NCBI RefSeq assembly: GCF_019112545.1
Contig: NW_025064890.1
Span: 833,818-897,817, forward strand
Length of the DNA: 64,000 nt
Origin: Guyanagaster necrorhizus
Lineage: Eukaryota; Basidiomycota; Agaricomycetes; Agaricales; Physalacriaceae
Direction: 5' to 3'
Positions within the stretch are counted from its first letter, which is position 1; each line of letters starts with the position of its first letter. Positions 1-11,716 of the stretch are shown here, one piece after another. The notes below the pieces were generated by a model that saw nothing but the letters and a program-made list of their open reading frames with translations, was not told the origin of the DNA and did not search any database. Made by a program: the position numbers and the translations under genes.

Positions 1-447
1 GCCCGTTCCCTAAGTTATCAGGATTGCACTGCCACCTAGACCGAGCCTGTATACACAAGAAGAAAAGAAAAGCATCTTTGCGTGCTTCATTGCCTGACCG
101 GCCTGACCCCTCGTCTATCAAGTTACTTTTATCACTTTTCACCGTTGGCATTTGTATAAAGGAGGGCGAAAACCGAAATTTGACGATCTGTCTGTACTCC
201 CCCTTTTTGTACATTCGTTCAAGACTTGGCAACGTGTCCCTCCGCAACAAAACCCCCTGCACATTTCAGTCGAAACGTGATGTATTTGCGTGTCGTAAAA
301 TGCCAATGTAATGCGGGTTATTACAAAGATGTTGGTGTATATGTAAGATAAAAAATGCCCGTGAGTTATAGTACCGTGTAGTACAGAAACAAAGAAATTT
401 AACCTCATCAGAACCATTTCCCCGTCAATATCATGTCATCAAATGCT
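1..447. other. Left edge, 3-prime flank of the kinase gene
   Basis: I see no convincing gene here. The short frames on both strands have no recognisable motif, no splice structure and no codon pattern like the neighbouring gene. The stretch is AT-richer than the adjacent coding exon and most likely holds the 3-prime UTR and terminator of the minus-strand kinase that stops at 448. Confidence 0.4.
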
Positions 448-3417
448 CTAAGGAGGATAATTAAGCGAAAGACCACTACTAGGCCCATTCCTCCAATTCC
501 GCGGAGGCTGCGGACCACCACCGCGATTCCCTCCAGGAGGACCACCTCGTGGATGGAAAGGCCTACTGTTATGGGGCCTCGAGCCTCTGAAATTATTAAC
601 ACCACGACTTCCGCCGGCATATCCTCCTCGAGGCGGTCCAGCATTAGGAGGATATTGAGAAGGTGGGCCACCAGGCGGGTTGTGCGGGTAGGAACCGAAT
701 GGTGGTGCTCCAGGAGGGGGGCCACCGTATCGTCCAGGAGGCGGTCCGTTTCCGTAATAAGGCGGTCTAGGAGCAGGAGGCAGAGGCTGCACAACCGGCC
801 GGTGAACAGGCGCGCGCTGTCCACGTCTATCGAATTCATGGGAAGCTTCGTATGTAGGCAGACTAGATAAAAATGTTAGCCATGATCAGACCTTGCTATA
901 CAGAGACCAACGTTTTTGGATCCGCAGGCAATGGATCGGTCCAAAAGTATTCGTGATCCAGCGCCTGAGCTGCTGTAATGCGTTCCTTCGGATTACACGT
1001 CAGAAGCTTATCGAGAAGGTCGACTGTCTCAGGCTCCACACTAATGGGAGGCGAAGACACGACATTGGTAAGCAACTGGATGGGTTATGAGAAGGCAACC
1101 AACCTGACAAATTTCATCTTGATTGTCCGAGGAAGAGTCTGTGTGAAACGAGGAAGTCCTTCGCATCCTGGAAGTGTGTCATAATTTGGCCAAGAATGCT
1201 GGGTGGGAGTTCCACAGAGTTGCCATATCTTTTCCAGCTGATCAATGTCGGACGTCCCAGGTAATATGGGGCGGCGGTTGAACATCTCTCCAAGAACACA
1301 CCTGAAAACATCATGAAATCAAAAGTAACCAGTTCGAGAGGACGACGGACCCAATGCCCCAGATATCTACTTCGCCGCCATACTGTCTCGCGCCTAAGAG
1401 CAGTTCAGGAGGTCGGTACCATCGTGTCACAACACAATTGGTATACTTCCGCTCCCTACCCCGATGATCTGCAGGTTTGGAATCATAAGCCCGGGCGAGA
1501 CCAAAGTCAGCTATTCGTAAGGATCCTGTATTGGAAATAAGCAAGTTCGCGGCCTTCATATCACGATGCAGAATATTGTTCTAGAATAAATGTGTGAGAG
1601 ACAGAATGTAGCTGGTACGGAAAAAGTGACGTACACGGTGCATGTACTCTGTGCCTTCTAATAGCTGCTTCATATATAATTTAATTTGACTGGGTTGTAG
1701 CTTGACTCGCTCGTTATCCAGAAGACCAGCTAGATCATGGTCCATATAAGGGAACACCATGTACACAGTGAGAGGCTCGTTCTCGTTGCCTAGAATATCA
1801 TTGATACGGGCCATTAAAAATATCAAAGAGACTTACTGCGAACCACAAACATATCCAGGATTTCGATAATACATGGGTGTTTCAGGGCTTTCAGGATCTT
1901 GATTTCCCGAAGGGCCGTGACTGGCATTCCCTCTTTCTCGTTGTGCATGAGGATCCGCTTCAACGCCACGAGGTTGCCGGTCGATTTTTGGACGGCCTTG
2001 TGGACTTCACTAGAATACACAGAAATAGACACGCTTCAGACAGAAGAAAACGAAACCTTTGTGAGAAATTCACACACCCGAAGGTACCTTCACCGAGCTT
2101 TGTAGTGACATCATAATCACTTTGCAGCCCACACCCTTGAAATACACGCCCGTAAGCCAATTCTTCTTCCTTTCTTGACCGGCGCGGAGCAATTACTTTC
2201 CGAACAGGCTTTTTCGGCGACTCCACGGATTTTCTTGGGGATTCGCCGTCCACAGGCTTATGAGGCAAAGACATAGACGGAGGTACATGGCCTTCGTTGG
2301 GTGCAGGTGGTCGTTTGAGTGGAACATAGTAGCTGCCAGGATGTGGCGAGAGATGGTCTCGATCTTTGATCAAGCGTTCGTCTGGAGGTGGAGGCGGGGG
2401 AGGAGACATTGCGGGAGGTGGAGGCGGACCATCTAAGGGTCGCAAAGGACGGTCTTCGCGTGAAGGTTCAGTGGGAGATCGAGGCCGATATGCAGGGGAT
2501 TTAATGACCGGTGGCCGACCAGCGGGTGTTCGAGCATCGTCCTCGTAATCGAGGTACGGTCTGGAACCCTTAGACGAGGATGCTGGCGACAATGGCATAT
2601 AGCGGTCCATTTTACGGCGCTCATTTCCATGACCCCAACCATCTTCTCTAACACCCGAGTCTGAAGCGTCGTCGCGTCGAGGCCAATCTCGATTGCTACC
2701 ACCTTTACGGTAGTCGTCGTCAGGACGGTAGAGTCGGTTGCTTCTCCGATCGCGCGAATAATGACGGTCGTCTCGATCCCCATAATAGCTTCGGTCCCGA
2801 CCAGAGTCATGATCCCTCCTATCATAGTAATCCCCACGTCTGTCGTGCAAGGGTCTGTCCCAGTCTCTGTCGTCTCTTCGACGCGAACCATAGCTGGGTT
2901 CCGCTGACATATCCAGCCTATCAATGAGACGGTCTCCACGATGGGACAAGCTTGGTGATAGAGGTGACCGTGGATGTCCCGTAGGGTAGTCGGACGGATA
3001 CCGATTGGGTCGTGGTTGGCGAGAGTAATCGCGGTGACTGGTCCCCATGCCAGGTTCCCAATGATCCATTCTACTCTTCGAGTGACTCTCGCTACCACTC
3101 CCATTTTCTCGGATCTTTTTCCCACTTTCCGTAGACCTTTCGTATCCTGAAGATGATGAAGGCTTAGCTTCTCCCATGAGGATAGACGTCGACGGTACTA
3201 TCTGAGAGACGGGCTTTTTCTTGAATGGAAAAGGGACTCGAATTTTTCCCTGAGGGACCTCAGAGGGTGGTATTGGTGCCGCGGATGTAGGTGGCGTCGA
3301 CGAGTCGTCTAGTTCGCCTTCTTCAGGTGATGAGGGTTCCCGCCGTTTCCTAGGAGGTTCCCTATCAGAGTAGTCTGAGTTTCGCCTCTTCTGCCCTCCC
3401 ATAGGCGAAGAAACCAT
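448..3417 (-). CDS. BUR1: Bur1/CDK9-type cyclin-dependent kinase
   Basis: Seven exons can be joined (3417-2078, 2009-1837, 1789-1635, 1580-1351, 1301-1109, 1075-912, 862-448), giving about 889 aa with consistent phases. Residues 1 to about 430 form a long Arg/Ser/Asp/Pro-rich extension. The kinase domain follows: glycine loop GEGTFGEVH, VALKR lysine, PVTALRE helix (the CDK9 PITALRE motif), [10 protein letters not shown] catalytic loop, DFGLA, and [13 protein letters not shown]. The tail after the domain carries [12 protein letters not shown] and then a Gly/Pro/Arg-rich low-complexity end. In other fungi this kinase phosphorylates the RNA polymerase II C-terminal domain and Spt5 to promote elongation, in the nucleus. 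CTK1/CDK12 is the main alternative; the [17 protein letters not shown] stretch and the tail favour Bur1. It is divergent from the Nudix gene, with a 170 bp gap. Confidence 0.9.
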
Positions 3418-3587
3418 AGCAAAAGGAACGAGTGGACGAGCAACGGTGGAAGAAATTACGAGGAGCTGTTAGTGGCTGTGCAGTGAGTCCAGCCCTATAG
3501 CTTCCGAACCTAATACGAGCAACTAAAAGAGCTAAACCGCTCTTTTTAATTTCTCACGCTCGGCGAGTTTCTCTTTCATCGACAATA
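3418..3587. promoter_or_regulatory. Shared divergent promoter region of BUR1 and the Nudix gene
   Basis: Only 170 bp separate the two start codons, so both promoters must lie here or overlap the genes. No TATA box is evident. The region is a plausible bidirectional housekeeping promoter, which is inferred from the spacing alone. Confidence 0.45.
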
Positions 3588-4437
3588 ATGTCATCAACTC
3601 TGCCTCCAGGACTCCAAGGCGAATACGAAGAGCACGTATCTGGTGGTGACGCGTCGCGCTGGGAAATTTTTGATAAAATACGCCATTATACCAACGCTTT
3701 CATTGTCCAAGGCGAAAAGGTGCCGATCATTCAACTAGTCAGTGTTTCGTTCCGAATCATAAAGTAAACACCTGCCTAGATTCTCTTGGGGCATAAAAAG
3801 AGAGGATTTGCTAAGGGCATGTACGTGTTTCAGCTCCTCTAGTGTTCGTATCTCATTTTGTGCGTTAGGTACAATGGCTTTGGTATGGCTCCACCTTTAT
3901 AAAGAAGTAGATCCAAGTGACTCTACTCATATACCAGGTGGAAAGGTAGAACATGGAGAGACTAGTGCTGATGCCGCCTTACGAGAACTGGAGGTATGTA
4001 TATACGTACTTTATTTGTCCCCTCCGTTCACCACCCATTCATGGCTCAGGAAGAAGCCGGTATCCAAGCACCTCTTCAGCATTTTGCCGTTCTTTTCTTC
4101 ACGCTAGAAGGTTTAGAATCTGCCTTTTACATTGATATATATCGCGCAGCCGATTTTTCCGGGGACATTGTCGAGTTCGTGTTTTCTGTATGCCCAAGTT
4201 CCTTCCGTGATTGACACTCGTGGTAGAACTGATGAGATGAGGCCGCAGTGGTTTAGATTTCCTGGATCCACTGCAGATCTGCCTGATATCCCCTTGGAAC
4301 ATATGTGGCAGACTGACAAGCACTGGATGCCACTCTTGCTGTCGAACAGGCAGTTTGTCGGGCGCGCAGATTACAAGATTGTTGATGGCGAAACACGCCC
4401 TGTGAAATGGTGGATCGGAAAGACCCACGCGTCTTAA
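3588..4437 (+). CDS. Nudix hydrolase, MTH1-like (8-oxo-dGTP diphosphatase type)
   Basis: About six exons give a protein of roughly 195 aa. The full Nudix box GX5EX7REUXEEXGU is present once two introns are removed: GGKVEHGETSADAALRELE joins EEAGI across the intron at about 3992-4047. Upstream, KKRGFAKGMYNGFGGKVE is the usual MTH1/NUDT1 lead-in. The C-terminal part (PQWFRFP, IPLEHMW, DKHWMPLLL, FVGRADYK) is also MTH1-like. The family cleans oxidised purine nucleotides from the pool by releasing pyrophosphate. I chose the start at 3588 because it gives a continuous frame into the first intron (after IIQL) and lies just past the divergent promoter. Exact substrate is not shown by the sequence. 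Confidence 0.8.
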
Positions 4438-5002
4438 TTCTTTATGTTCGGCGACATCGATGATCAAGCACTTCTTCGTCGTCCTTTCACTGTTTAAGAA
4501 GAAGATCAAGAAAAGCAATATAGTTCTTGTATGACTGAGCTCCTTGTAAAATTTTGCGCAGTTCATATTCTACTTCTCAATTCACTGCTCGCATGGCCTC
4601 ATGCGAGCACAAGGTGACGATCGTCGCCGAAGAAAGCGTCAAGGTTGCTGATTAATCCGACCTTGTTCTGATGGTTCCTCAGGCCTAAATCTCAAAACTT
4701 TCCGTCATCAAAATTTGCTCACTTTTCGCTATAGAACCAAGTTATTTGTCAAAGAACCGAAGTCACAATTTCACGTCAGCATCAGTATCACTGCCGTAGT
4801 AGGTGCATGGTAAAGCACCGTAGAGTGTGCGTCACATTTTACCAGCGGAAGTTTCTGCTACCGTCCTGGTCCGCCTTCAGTCCCGCCTGCGGGACTGCCG
4901 CTAGGTAAAAGATCGTGACCGTCGGTGCCTCCTGGTGCAATCAAATAATTTATCATGTTACAAGTCTCCCAACTTCCTGGACTACCCATCGAGTAATTCT
5001 AA
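4438..5002. other. Intergenic, between convergent genes
   Basis: No gene is visible. The segment separates the 3-prime ends of the Nudix gene and the first D-amino-acid oxidase. A GC-rich palindrome-like run near 4875-4905 (CAGTCCCGCCTGCGGGACTG) could form a hairpin, but its role is unknown. Confidence 0.4.
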
Positions 5003-6311
5003 TCATGCTTTCCCTGCCAATACACCTTCTAGCAAGCTCAAAGCCGCGCTAGCCGTTCCCCAAGATGACTGGTACCCGTATCCGCCATGGCCATAATTGA
5101 ACACCAGTGGTACACTGCCCGAAGAATCGACTTCGAGTCGAACACCTCCCTTCCTTCCCGGTCTAAGTCCGCATCCGTCCTCAATCACGATGGCTTCGAG
5201 ATCCGCGACGGTTGGCTCTTTCACCGCGCGAACTTCGGGCGGCGCAATATTCGGGTACAATTTGATCACTCGCTCCATTATCTCCCGCTTCGTCTTCGAG
5301 CGCGCCGTGGGGTACCAATCATCCACCAAGGTCGTACCCCCAATGATTACATCCCCGCTTCGACGGGGGATCACGTATGAGGAGGAACCGTCAGGTAGGC
5401 GAAAGCATGGCATTTCCTTCACCCAGGGCGCCCGTACAATGACGGTTTGTCCACGTATGGGGTACACGTCCTTGTCTTCGACACCGCCGAGGAAGCGAGC
5501 TCCGAGCCCCGCACATACCACGACTGCTACTGGTTTCGGGCAATTCTTTGCACCGGTGAACGCCCCGACCCCACCCTCGATGACCTGCTTAACGTGCTGA
5601 ACTTGGCCCTTGACGACGGCGCCTCCCCTGCTGAGGAAACGCGACAAGAGATAGTTAAGGTAAATGGGAACGTCAATGGTCACTGTAGTGAAAGATGATC
5701 CGTCGACCATAGTGGGAACAAGCTCTTCTTCGGTCAGATATTTGAACTACACAGATTGCGTCACACTGTTAGACAGAACAACGATATATGACTTACGTCG
5801 GGCATGAACTCCCACACCGACGGTTTCTTACGTTGGTGTCCGGAGTATGATAGCATCTGCAGTCGCATGAAGCACCCTTCTGCATCATTCCCAGGGGCTG
5901 ATAGGTCCCACATTATGCGGAACGTCTCTTTGTCCATTTCTATCACTGCATAAGCAGGTCCAATGACATCCAGTCAGCGGGACGTACCTAGCTGGTTCGG
6001 ATGCACACCAGGGGAATCGGCAGCGGTGGCGTGCTGAGCTCCCTAGAACGTTCCTGTATATGAACTGTTTGTAATCTGGGAAACTGGGTTGGCTCACCGC
6101 CCAGTGACTTGTATATCTGCTCGTCTTCGGATCGGTAGGTAAAGTTTCCGCTATGACAGTGACATGATACCCTCCCTTCTCTTGAATCTTCAGGGCGGCA
6201 GTCAGACCTACAACTCCTGACAGTCGCAATTCTCATCAATATGGACATCAAGAAGATGGGCATGGACATACCTGCTCCGATAACGACGATTTCATGAGCA
6301 GTCTCGACCAT
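5003..6311 (-). CDS. D-amino-acid oxidase (copy 1)
   Basis: FAD-dependent D-amino-acid oxidase, about 360 aa, which deaminates D-amino acids to 2-oxo acids, ammonia and hydrogen peroxide. The N-terminal Rossmann motif VVIGAGVVGLTAAL is restored across an intron at about 6272-6219. Next come YTSHWAGAQ (joined over an intron), the MWDLSAPG block, VDVPIYLNYLLSRFL, GLGARFLGGVEDKDVYPIRGQ, SYVIPRRSGDVIIGGT with the substrate-binding Tyr/Arg, and GCGLRPGRKGGVRLE followed by NYGHGGYGYQSSWG. The last two exons are joined at about 5802-5752 (MPD to FKYL). The C-terminus is LAGKA, not a peroxisomal SKL-type signal. It is one of three paralogues in the first 16 kb and the only one on the minus strand. 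Confidence 0.9.
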
Positions 6312-7620
6312 TCTCAGCTCGAGAGTAATGTCGGAAGAATCGATACTTATCGTTCAGACTGGATTGCGCCAAGAATTAAATACGCATATCATTACCGTTA
6401 TATCTTCGGCGATACGTTATCTGCAAAGATCTGCAATATCTCAACAATTATCAAACATACAGTGCGTTGTAAATTGTGTTGACCTTTACGCGGAGCTCCG
6501 TCCGAGTTATCTAGTACTTGGCTTCGGCTGGTGTGCCGTGGCCTACCGCCCTTGCTGGTTGGCCGCTCTCCGGACCGATCAGATGACCAATTCTTTTGCC
6601 TGGACAGCCTGCCGCTATCTGCCGCCATTGCTCCAGCCACTGGTTCAGTTCTTTGCAATCCACCCTTATTTAAGTTTGTGCTTGACAGATGAAGCCGAAT
6701 TGGAAGCTTAGTCAGAGCTTGTACTAATCTGCCAACACCTCGTGGAAACTTTTTATCATCCTCTTCCTTCTCCAAAATTAGAAATGGTAGGTAGCGCTTG
6801 AGAAGAAAATATCCATCGGTGAAAACGTTGGAAGCTGTCTTACCCAATTCCCGGCTTTCTTTGATGTTCATTTCCAAGTTTCTTTTGAGACTGAGACGAT
6901 ACCTATCGTGATTTCCTGGTGCCACGATCGTCATCGTTGATATTGATTTTTAGCTTGCCCTTCTACGTACAATCTGGTATGCTCATGCATTCCGTGCATC
7001 GCATCTATGGGCTGCATTTTACCCACGAAGAAAAATCTGCAGTAGTGCAGTCGCCTTTGTCTGCAGCACGTCTCTCTCTCTGTGTTGTCCTCTGTGACTT
7101 CATTATCCGAGCGGTCAACATATTGTATTTCAAGAAGTCTCTCCGCGTATACTTTCTGACAGAGTTGATCCACCCGTGAGTAGTTCCGGTCGTTGTTCTA
7201 CCCCATTAGAAGGTGTTGAGCTTTCTGATGATCATGGCACACGTAGCCTTCTTTATTTATTATATTGTATATCTAAGAGGAGCGTCGGCGTGCGTGGGCT
7301 AACTTCTTAAGCTAGTCCAATATCAGTAACTGCGAACCTCGAAGTAGGCTCTACTTCATGCACTGCTTAGAGGCGCTTCGACAGTTTGCGAGCACTATTC
7401 AAGCCGTTTCAACATTCTTCTCTACTCCGATGTGTTTCTCGTGGTACAAAGTATTCATATAATCGTGGTAATACACGGCTCATGTACCATTTGTAGTACA
7501 AGAACTTCTCGTTATTAAAACCAACTCCCAGGCTCCACTCACAACGGGAAATGTTATAGAAAAATGAGTATGAGCGCAATTAGTTAGGTATTTAAAGGTT
7601 GTCTAATGTCTCTACTTCCG
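6312..7620. other. Gene-poor segment upstream of oxidase copy 1
   Basis: No gene can be supported. A minus-strand frame of 178 codons (6398-6934) lacks recognisable domains and has no convincing splice partners. The segment includes the promoter of oxidase copy 1, which reads away to the left. Confidence 0.35.
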
Positions 7621-8286
7621 TTAAGGTTTCATTCGGTTCGGATCTGCACCAAGGATCAGGATCTCCTTTCCAAAGTCAAAACAGGAACAAAGGGCATACC
7701 AGAAAAAAGTGCCCACTTCTAAAGGCCTATATACCGGCGCTTGGGCGCCATGAACACGGTGGGCAGGCGGGAAGTAAAAGACGACAGCCTGTGAGACTCT
7801 CTGGGCCACCTCTGATTCCACCCAGCTAGCGCCGCTTAGATCGCTAGCAATTACATTGACCCAATGTCTGCACCCTTCGTGATTGTCCGTGAATTTGTAA
7901 CGATCACGTCCATTCCTAATGATAAGGCTGAAGACATGTTCCACGGTGAGGCCGGGAACCGTCGCGGCCGAGACCCTGAAGCAGCAGTTTTGGGTGAACG
8001 CATATCTCGTCGAACAGACTTCCAAGAGGCCGGGATATTGCGACGACTCTCCCGAGCGTATGTTGAGTCGAACGGACGAGTTAGGTCCTGTCTGAAGGAA
8101 AATCATCCAGTGGTTTGTCGGCCGTACGTCCTCTTCTGTCTCCTCCTTGTTAGAAGCGCACCAATGAATTTGAAGGACGGGTAACGAAAGATGTGACATG
8201 ATAAGATCCTCTGCATCCCAGTGGCACTCGGGATCATACGGGTATCGGTCGATGTATTCGGCAACTGGCAGGGACGTGTTGGACAT
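7621..8286 (-). CDS. DUF7770-like fungal protein
   Basis: An open frame of 221 codons without an obvious intron. The blocks NHWMIFLQTGPNSSVRLNI, TVPGLTVEHVFSLIIRNGRD and GCRHWVNVI are the pattern I associate with the fungal DUF7770 family, usually recognised by an NHW...L...SVRLDM strand, a PGLTV..V stretch and a later GCR.W. That assignment is from memory of the pattern, not a search. The function of the family is unknown. The final 40 residues (after about VYRPLEVG) look less like the family, so the true end may be at an unrecognised intron or frameshift. It stands alone, with gene-poor DNA on both sides. Confidence 0.55.
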   Translation of the reverse strand: MSNTSLPVAEYIDRYPYDPECHWDAEDLIMSHLSLPVLQIHWCASNKEETEEDVRPTNHWMIFLQTGPNSSVRLNIRSGESSQYPGLLEVCSTRYAFTQNCCFRVSAATVPGLTVEHVFSLIIRNGRDRYKFTDNHEGCRHWVNVIASDLSGASWVESEVAQRVSQAVVFYFPPAHRVHGAQAPVYRPLEVGTFFWYALCSCFDFGKEILILGADPNRMKP

Positions 8287-11200
8287 CTGAAGCGCTACGG
8301 TCAGAAATGAAAAGGCATCGAAACATGAAAGCGGCCACCTTTCTCGAGGACGCAGCAGAAGATGGGTCAGTGAAGCATTTCTTCATACAACGCCGCCCTT
8401 TATAACGTGTACCATGCCCATGGCACGCGACCTCTCGACGGCAGGAGAGCCCAATAAAGATGAATCGATAAAATCTGAGTTGTGCCCAAAATATTTCTCC
8501 ACACATCGATGCGAAAAACAGGCCAGGAACTTGGGGTGCCAGGAAGTAACCGGGTCAGATCTAGAGCAGCTGCGATGCAACGAGCTCCGAGTGGACTCAG
8601 GCACTTCAGGTGTACAAATTTGACAGGACAGTGCGAATCAGTTCCCAGCACACCGACAAGGATCAAAAATTTACCCTCACCTGAGCCATTCCTATTACCT
8701 ACGCGGCTGCGCCGCTACGCCGAATGATAATCGTATGGTTACTTGGTATATTTTGGAGGAAATAACTTATGTCAAATTTATCGATCTTCACGCTGTTCAT
8801 ATAAGTATAATGAAACTTTGTATCGACGTCTCGGTTGTGTTACTCTTGAGAGTTTTTTGACGGAAGTATTGCGGCTCGGCCCGATGATGACGATCATCGA
8901 TCAAGGTTGCTCGTGGCTGTGCAACGTCAACCCGTAAATGATGTCAACGTCGACTGGCCCTCAAACTAGCCTGTGAATGCACAGGAATGAAGAACCGAAA
9001 ACATACACTAGATATGAAGAGACGACAATTTTTTGCACAGTAGTGATCGCATCTAAATTGTACGATCACATCTTTGATGTGTCTCTTCACCACAGCCGAG
9101 GAACATTGCGCTTTCACCGAGAAAGGGTTGCTTATCTGAGCCCGTAACTGACACGGGAACGAACATCATTCCCTCCCCTCTTCGCGCAAGCACGCGCCTC
9201 AAAGTTACCATCGATCCTTTGCTGATAAGGTGTTTGTAATGGCCGACGGGTTAATGGCGACTCGGTCGTCTGGGAAAATACATGGTCGACGCTAAGATCA
9301 TGATGGTGGCAAGTAAGTAGCAGCACAGGCGATTTTGTTGAGCACTGTAGTACAAGACATCATCTCTCGCGTTTCGGCTCTGCCAAGATTCCGGCCATCG
9401 TAGAGGATGTCCACGAACACCGAACGCGTAGAATCTTAGCAGTACCTGTCGGAAACAAATTTCACTACAGACGATCAGCGGTGGATATATCTCATATACT
9501 ATGAGACTTATTTTCACTGAATGTATGTCGAGAGTGAGCCGTCATGTGAACCTTCTAAGAATACATTACTGGATAACGGGAGAACAGGTGTTGCCACCGG
9601 AATCAAAGACGCGACGTATCTTCTGAAAGCTCTAAATTTCTTGCTGAAACGGCTCTGCTTACCGGCCGTTCCATGAGATATATCGGATACACAAGCTAGC
9701 AGGGAACGCGTGTGCTTGCTGATGGTTCCCCACTATGTTGTTGGCCTCCCCAGTATAGGCATTGTCAGTCGCGGGAACAAGTTCGTCACAGTCGCGTTAA
9801 TCGGAGCAGATACCAACGAGGAAAGCAGCTCGCTTCACATCACGGACCATCGATTTTCCACTCTCTCAGATGAACTGGATCCCAGACACTCCTTCGTAGA
9901 GTCTGCGATTAAGGAGAGTGAGTGCAAATTTTTGTTACCTAGCTTTCATGGTTAACAGCGTTAAATCAACATCCGACTTTGCATTATCTGGGCGTTAACA
10001 CGAAGTAGGTGAAGGTGAAGCGGATCGACGGACTTCGATGGCGTTCAGACCATGATATTTCCTCTGGGGAATGAATCTTTAACGTGCATTTTTATGTCAC
10101 CTTCCAGCCCAATCTACACGGGGTTCATTCCCGCTTGGAATCATCACCCATTCAGGGATAGGTATACTTATAGTTAACGTCTCATTGTAACGGACCGTTA
10201 TCGAGGGGCAACAATGAAAACAGGTCCGGCTGGATCATAATTCCACGTTCTTGAAGACATGCGGCGAGGGCGAACAATAACAGTCTGATATCACAGCTGT
10301 ACAGAAGAGAAAAAATGCATACTAAATCATTCCCATGGATAGAGCACGCGAAATGATCTTCTGAGTAGGTTCTACAGTACTGGTAAAATTAGAGGGGACC
10401 ACGAGCAATAAAGCGCTCAGGGACAGACAGTAGTCCGCGGTCTCTGAATCTGCCTAAACCTTGATATAGCTTATTATTGTTTTCTGCGACATGGGACCGT
10501 GGGGTTGGCCCATGTCTCATGACTACAAATATGTCCTCGTTGAGGGGAGTCAAGTTACAAGCCACTCATGCGATGCGGTGTGTAGATATCCAAGTATCGA
10601 AGGCTCTCACCTCTTCACGTCGATGACCTGATTCAGGGTCCTGTCAGAACGCGATTTTCAGCATGCAAAAAGCCGCTATCGGGTCCGTCTATGTACTTAC
10701 CTACTTGTGGTAGAAAGTTCTGTTCGGAATGGTCATGGCGAGTGGCGGTCCCTAGTGAAGGGTGACTTGTTTCTTCGGTACCTGCACGCCTCGACCTTGA
10801 GTATTCAGATGGGTAATGAACACAGGGTGCTTACTGATAGCATATGTATCATCTATCACCTCACTGGGTTCTCGGAAACTTTTCCGGTTCACATCATAAT
10901 GGTGAGGTCCTGTTTACACGGACAGTCAACTTCCATTGGTCATATCTTGATACCATCCAAGATTAATGAGACGGGAGGACTAACGACGTGATGGTCCCGT
11001 GTCTCTCCACATCATGGTACTGACTACTGCCCCGAAAAACTACTTCGCATTGATTTGACAGAGGCTAACGGTCAGAGGGCACCTCTTCAAAATGGTATAC
11101 AATGTGCCGTAAGAGTGGAGCCCCGAGTCAATTGCGTTGCGCAGCGAACGCAGATTTGGTGACAGATCCAAGGCATCTGAATATAACCCCCAACTGGCAC

Positions 11201-11679
11201 CGAGGTGGAAGTATGCTGGACTTTCGAACCCGCGGGGATCTAGGAAGACGTGGGGAATGAGGGCTGCGTATTCCATTTGCAGACACCGTTAGTCGTCAAA
11301 ATAAATGGAGCCGACCCGAACGTATTTCCCAGTAAGCAGCAGAGATATCCCCGTTTCATTATACCCTCGAAGCGCAGCTTTTGCGCGGCATTGTTTCGCC
11401 GTATTACATTCATGGGAAGCACGAGTGTCTCTCCACAGTTGAGAGCTAGATTGTCAAACAACGGGTCCATCTTAGTAGTGCCGTTTGAAGAAAAATCTCA
11501 GTGCCCACTCTGTCGTGGGCGAACTTGAAGACAGGACGTCGAATTTACGTAAGGCCTGGAGAAACGTGCGTGTCGAACTTCCAAAAATGGAAATATGCGC
11601 TGTTCCGTATCCGGTCCGATGCCGGAGTCCTTCATCGAACCATTTCTTTTCCCGACGTCCATGACGGTGGAAAGCAAAG
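8287..11679. other. 3.4 kb gene-poor region
   Basis: No intact gene is evident. The frames at 9710-9955 (+) and 10707-10991 (+) have no family motif. On the minus strand two adjacent frames (about 11470-11240 and 11276-11040) read like pieces of one former protein but cannot be joined with good splice sites. Stop codons are frequent and the composition is flat. This looks like decayed sequence between the oxidase paralogues. Confidence 0.4.
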
Positions 11680-11716
11680 TTGGTAAGGATCTTTCTATTG
11701 CAGGAAGGGCATCCAT
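11040..11716 (-). pseudogene. Possible relic of an unidentified minus-strand gene
   Basis: Three overlapping minus-strand frames (11716-11498, 11470-11240, 11276-11040) have protein-like composition, for example DPLFDNLALNCGETLVLP and IPHVFLDPRGFESPAYF. They sit end to end in different frames without clear introns. I do not recognise the protein. It may be a decayed gene or chance open frames. Confidence 0.15.

Noticed and set aside
433..870. 145-codon plus frame rich in Arg and Ser
   Set aside because: It is the antisense of the Gly/Pro/Arg-rich tail of the kinase; the composition follows from that repeat-like exon.
2433..3125. 230-codon minus frame overlapping the kinase N-terminus
   Set aside because: It is a shifted frame of the low-complexity Arg/Ser/Asp exon and lacks its own motif.
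6398..6934. 178-codon minus frame starting APGNHDRY
   Set aside because: GNHD suggests a metallophosphatase for a moment, but no other motif of that family follows and there are no splice partners.
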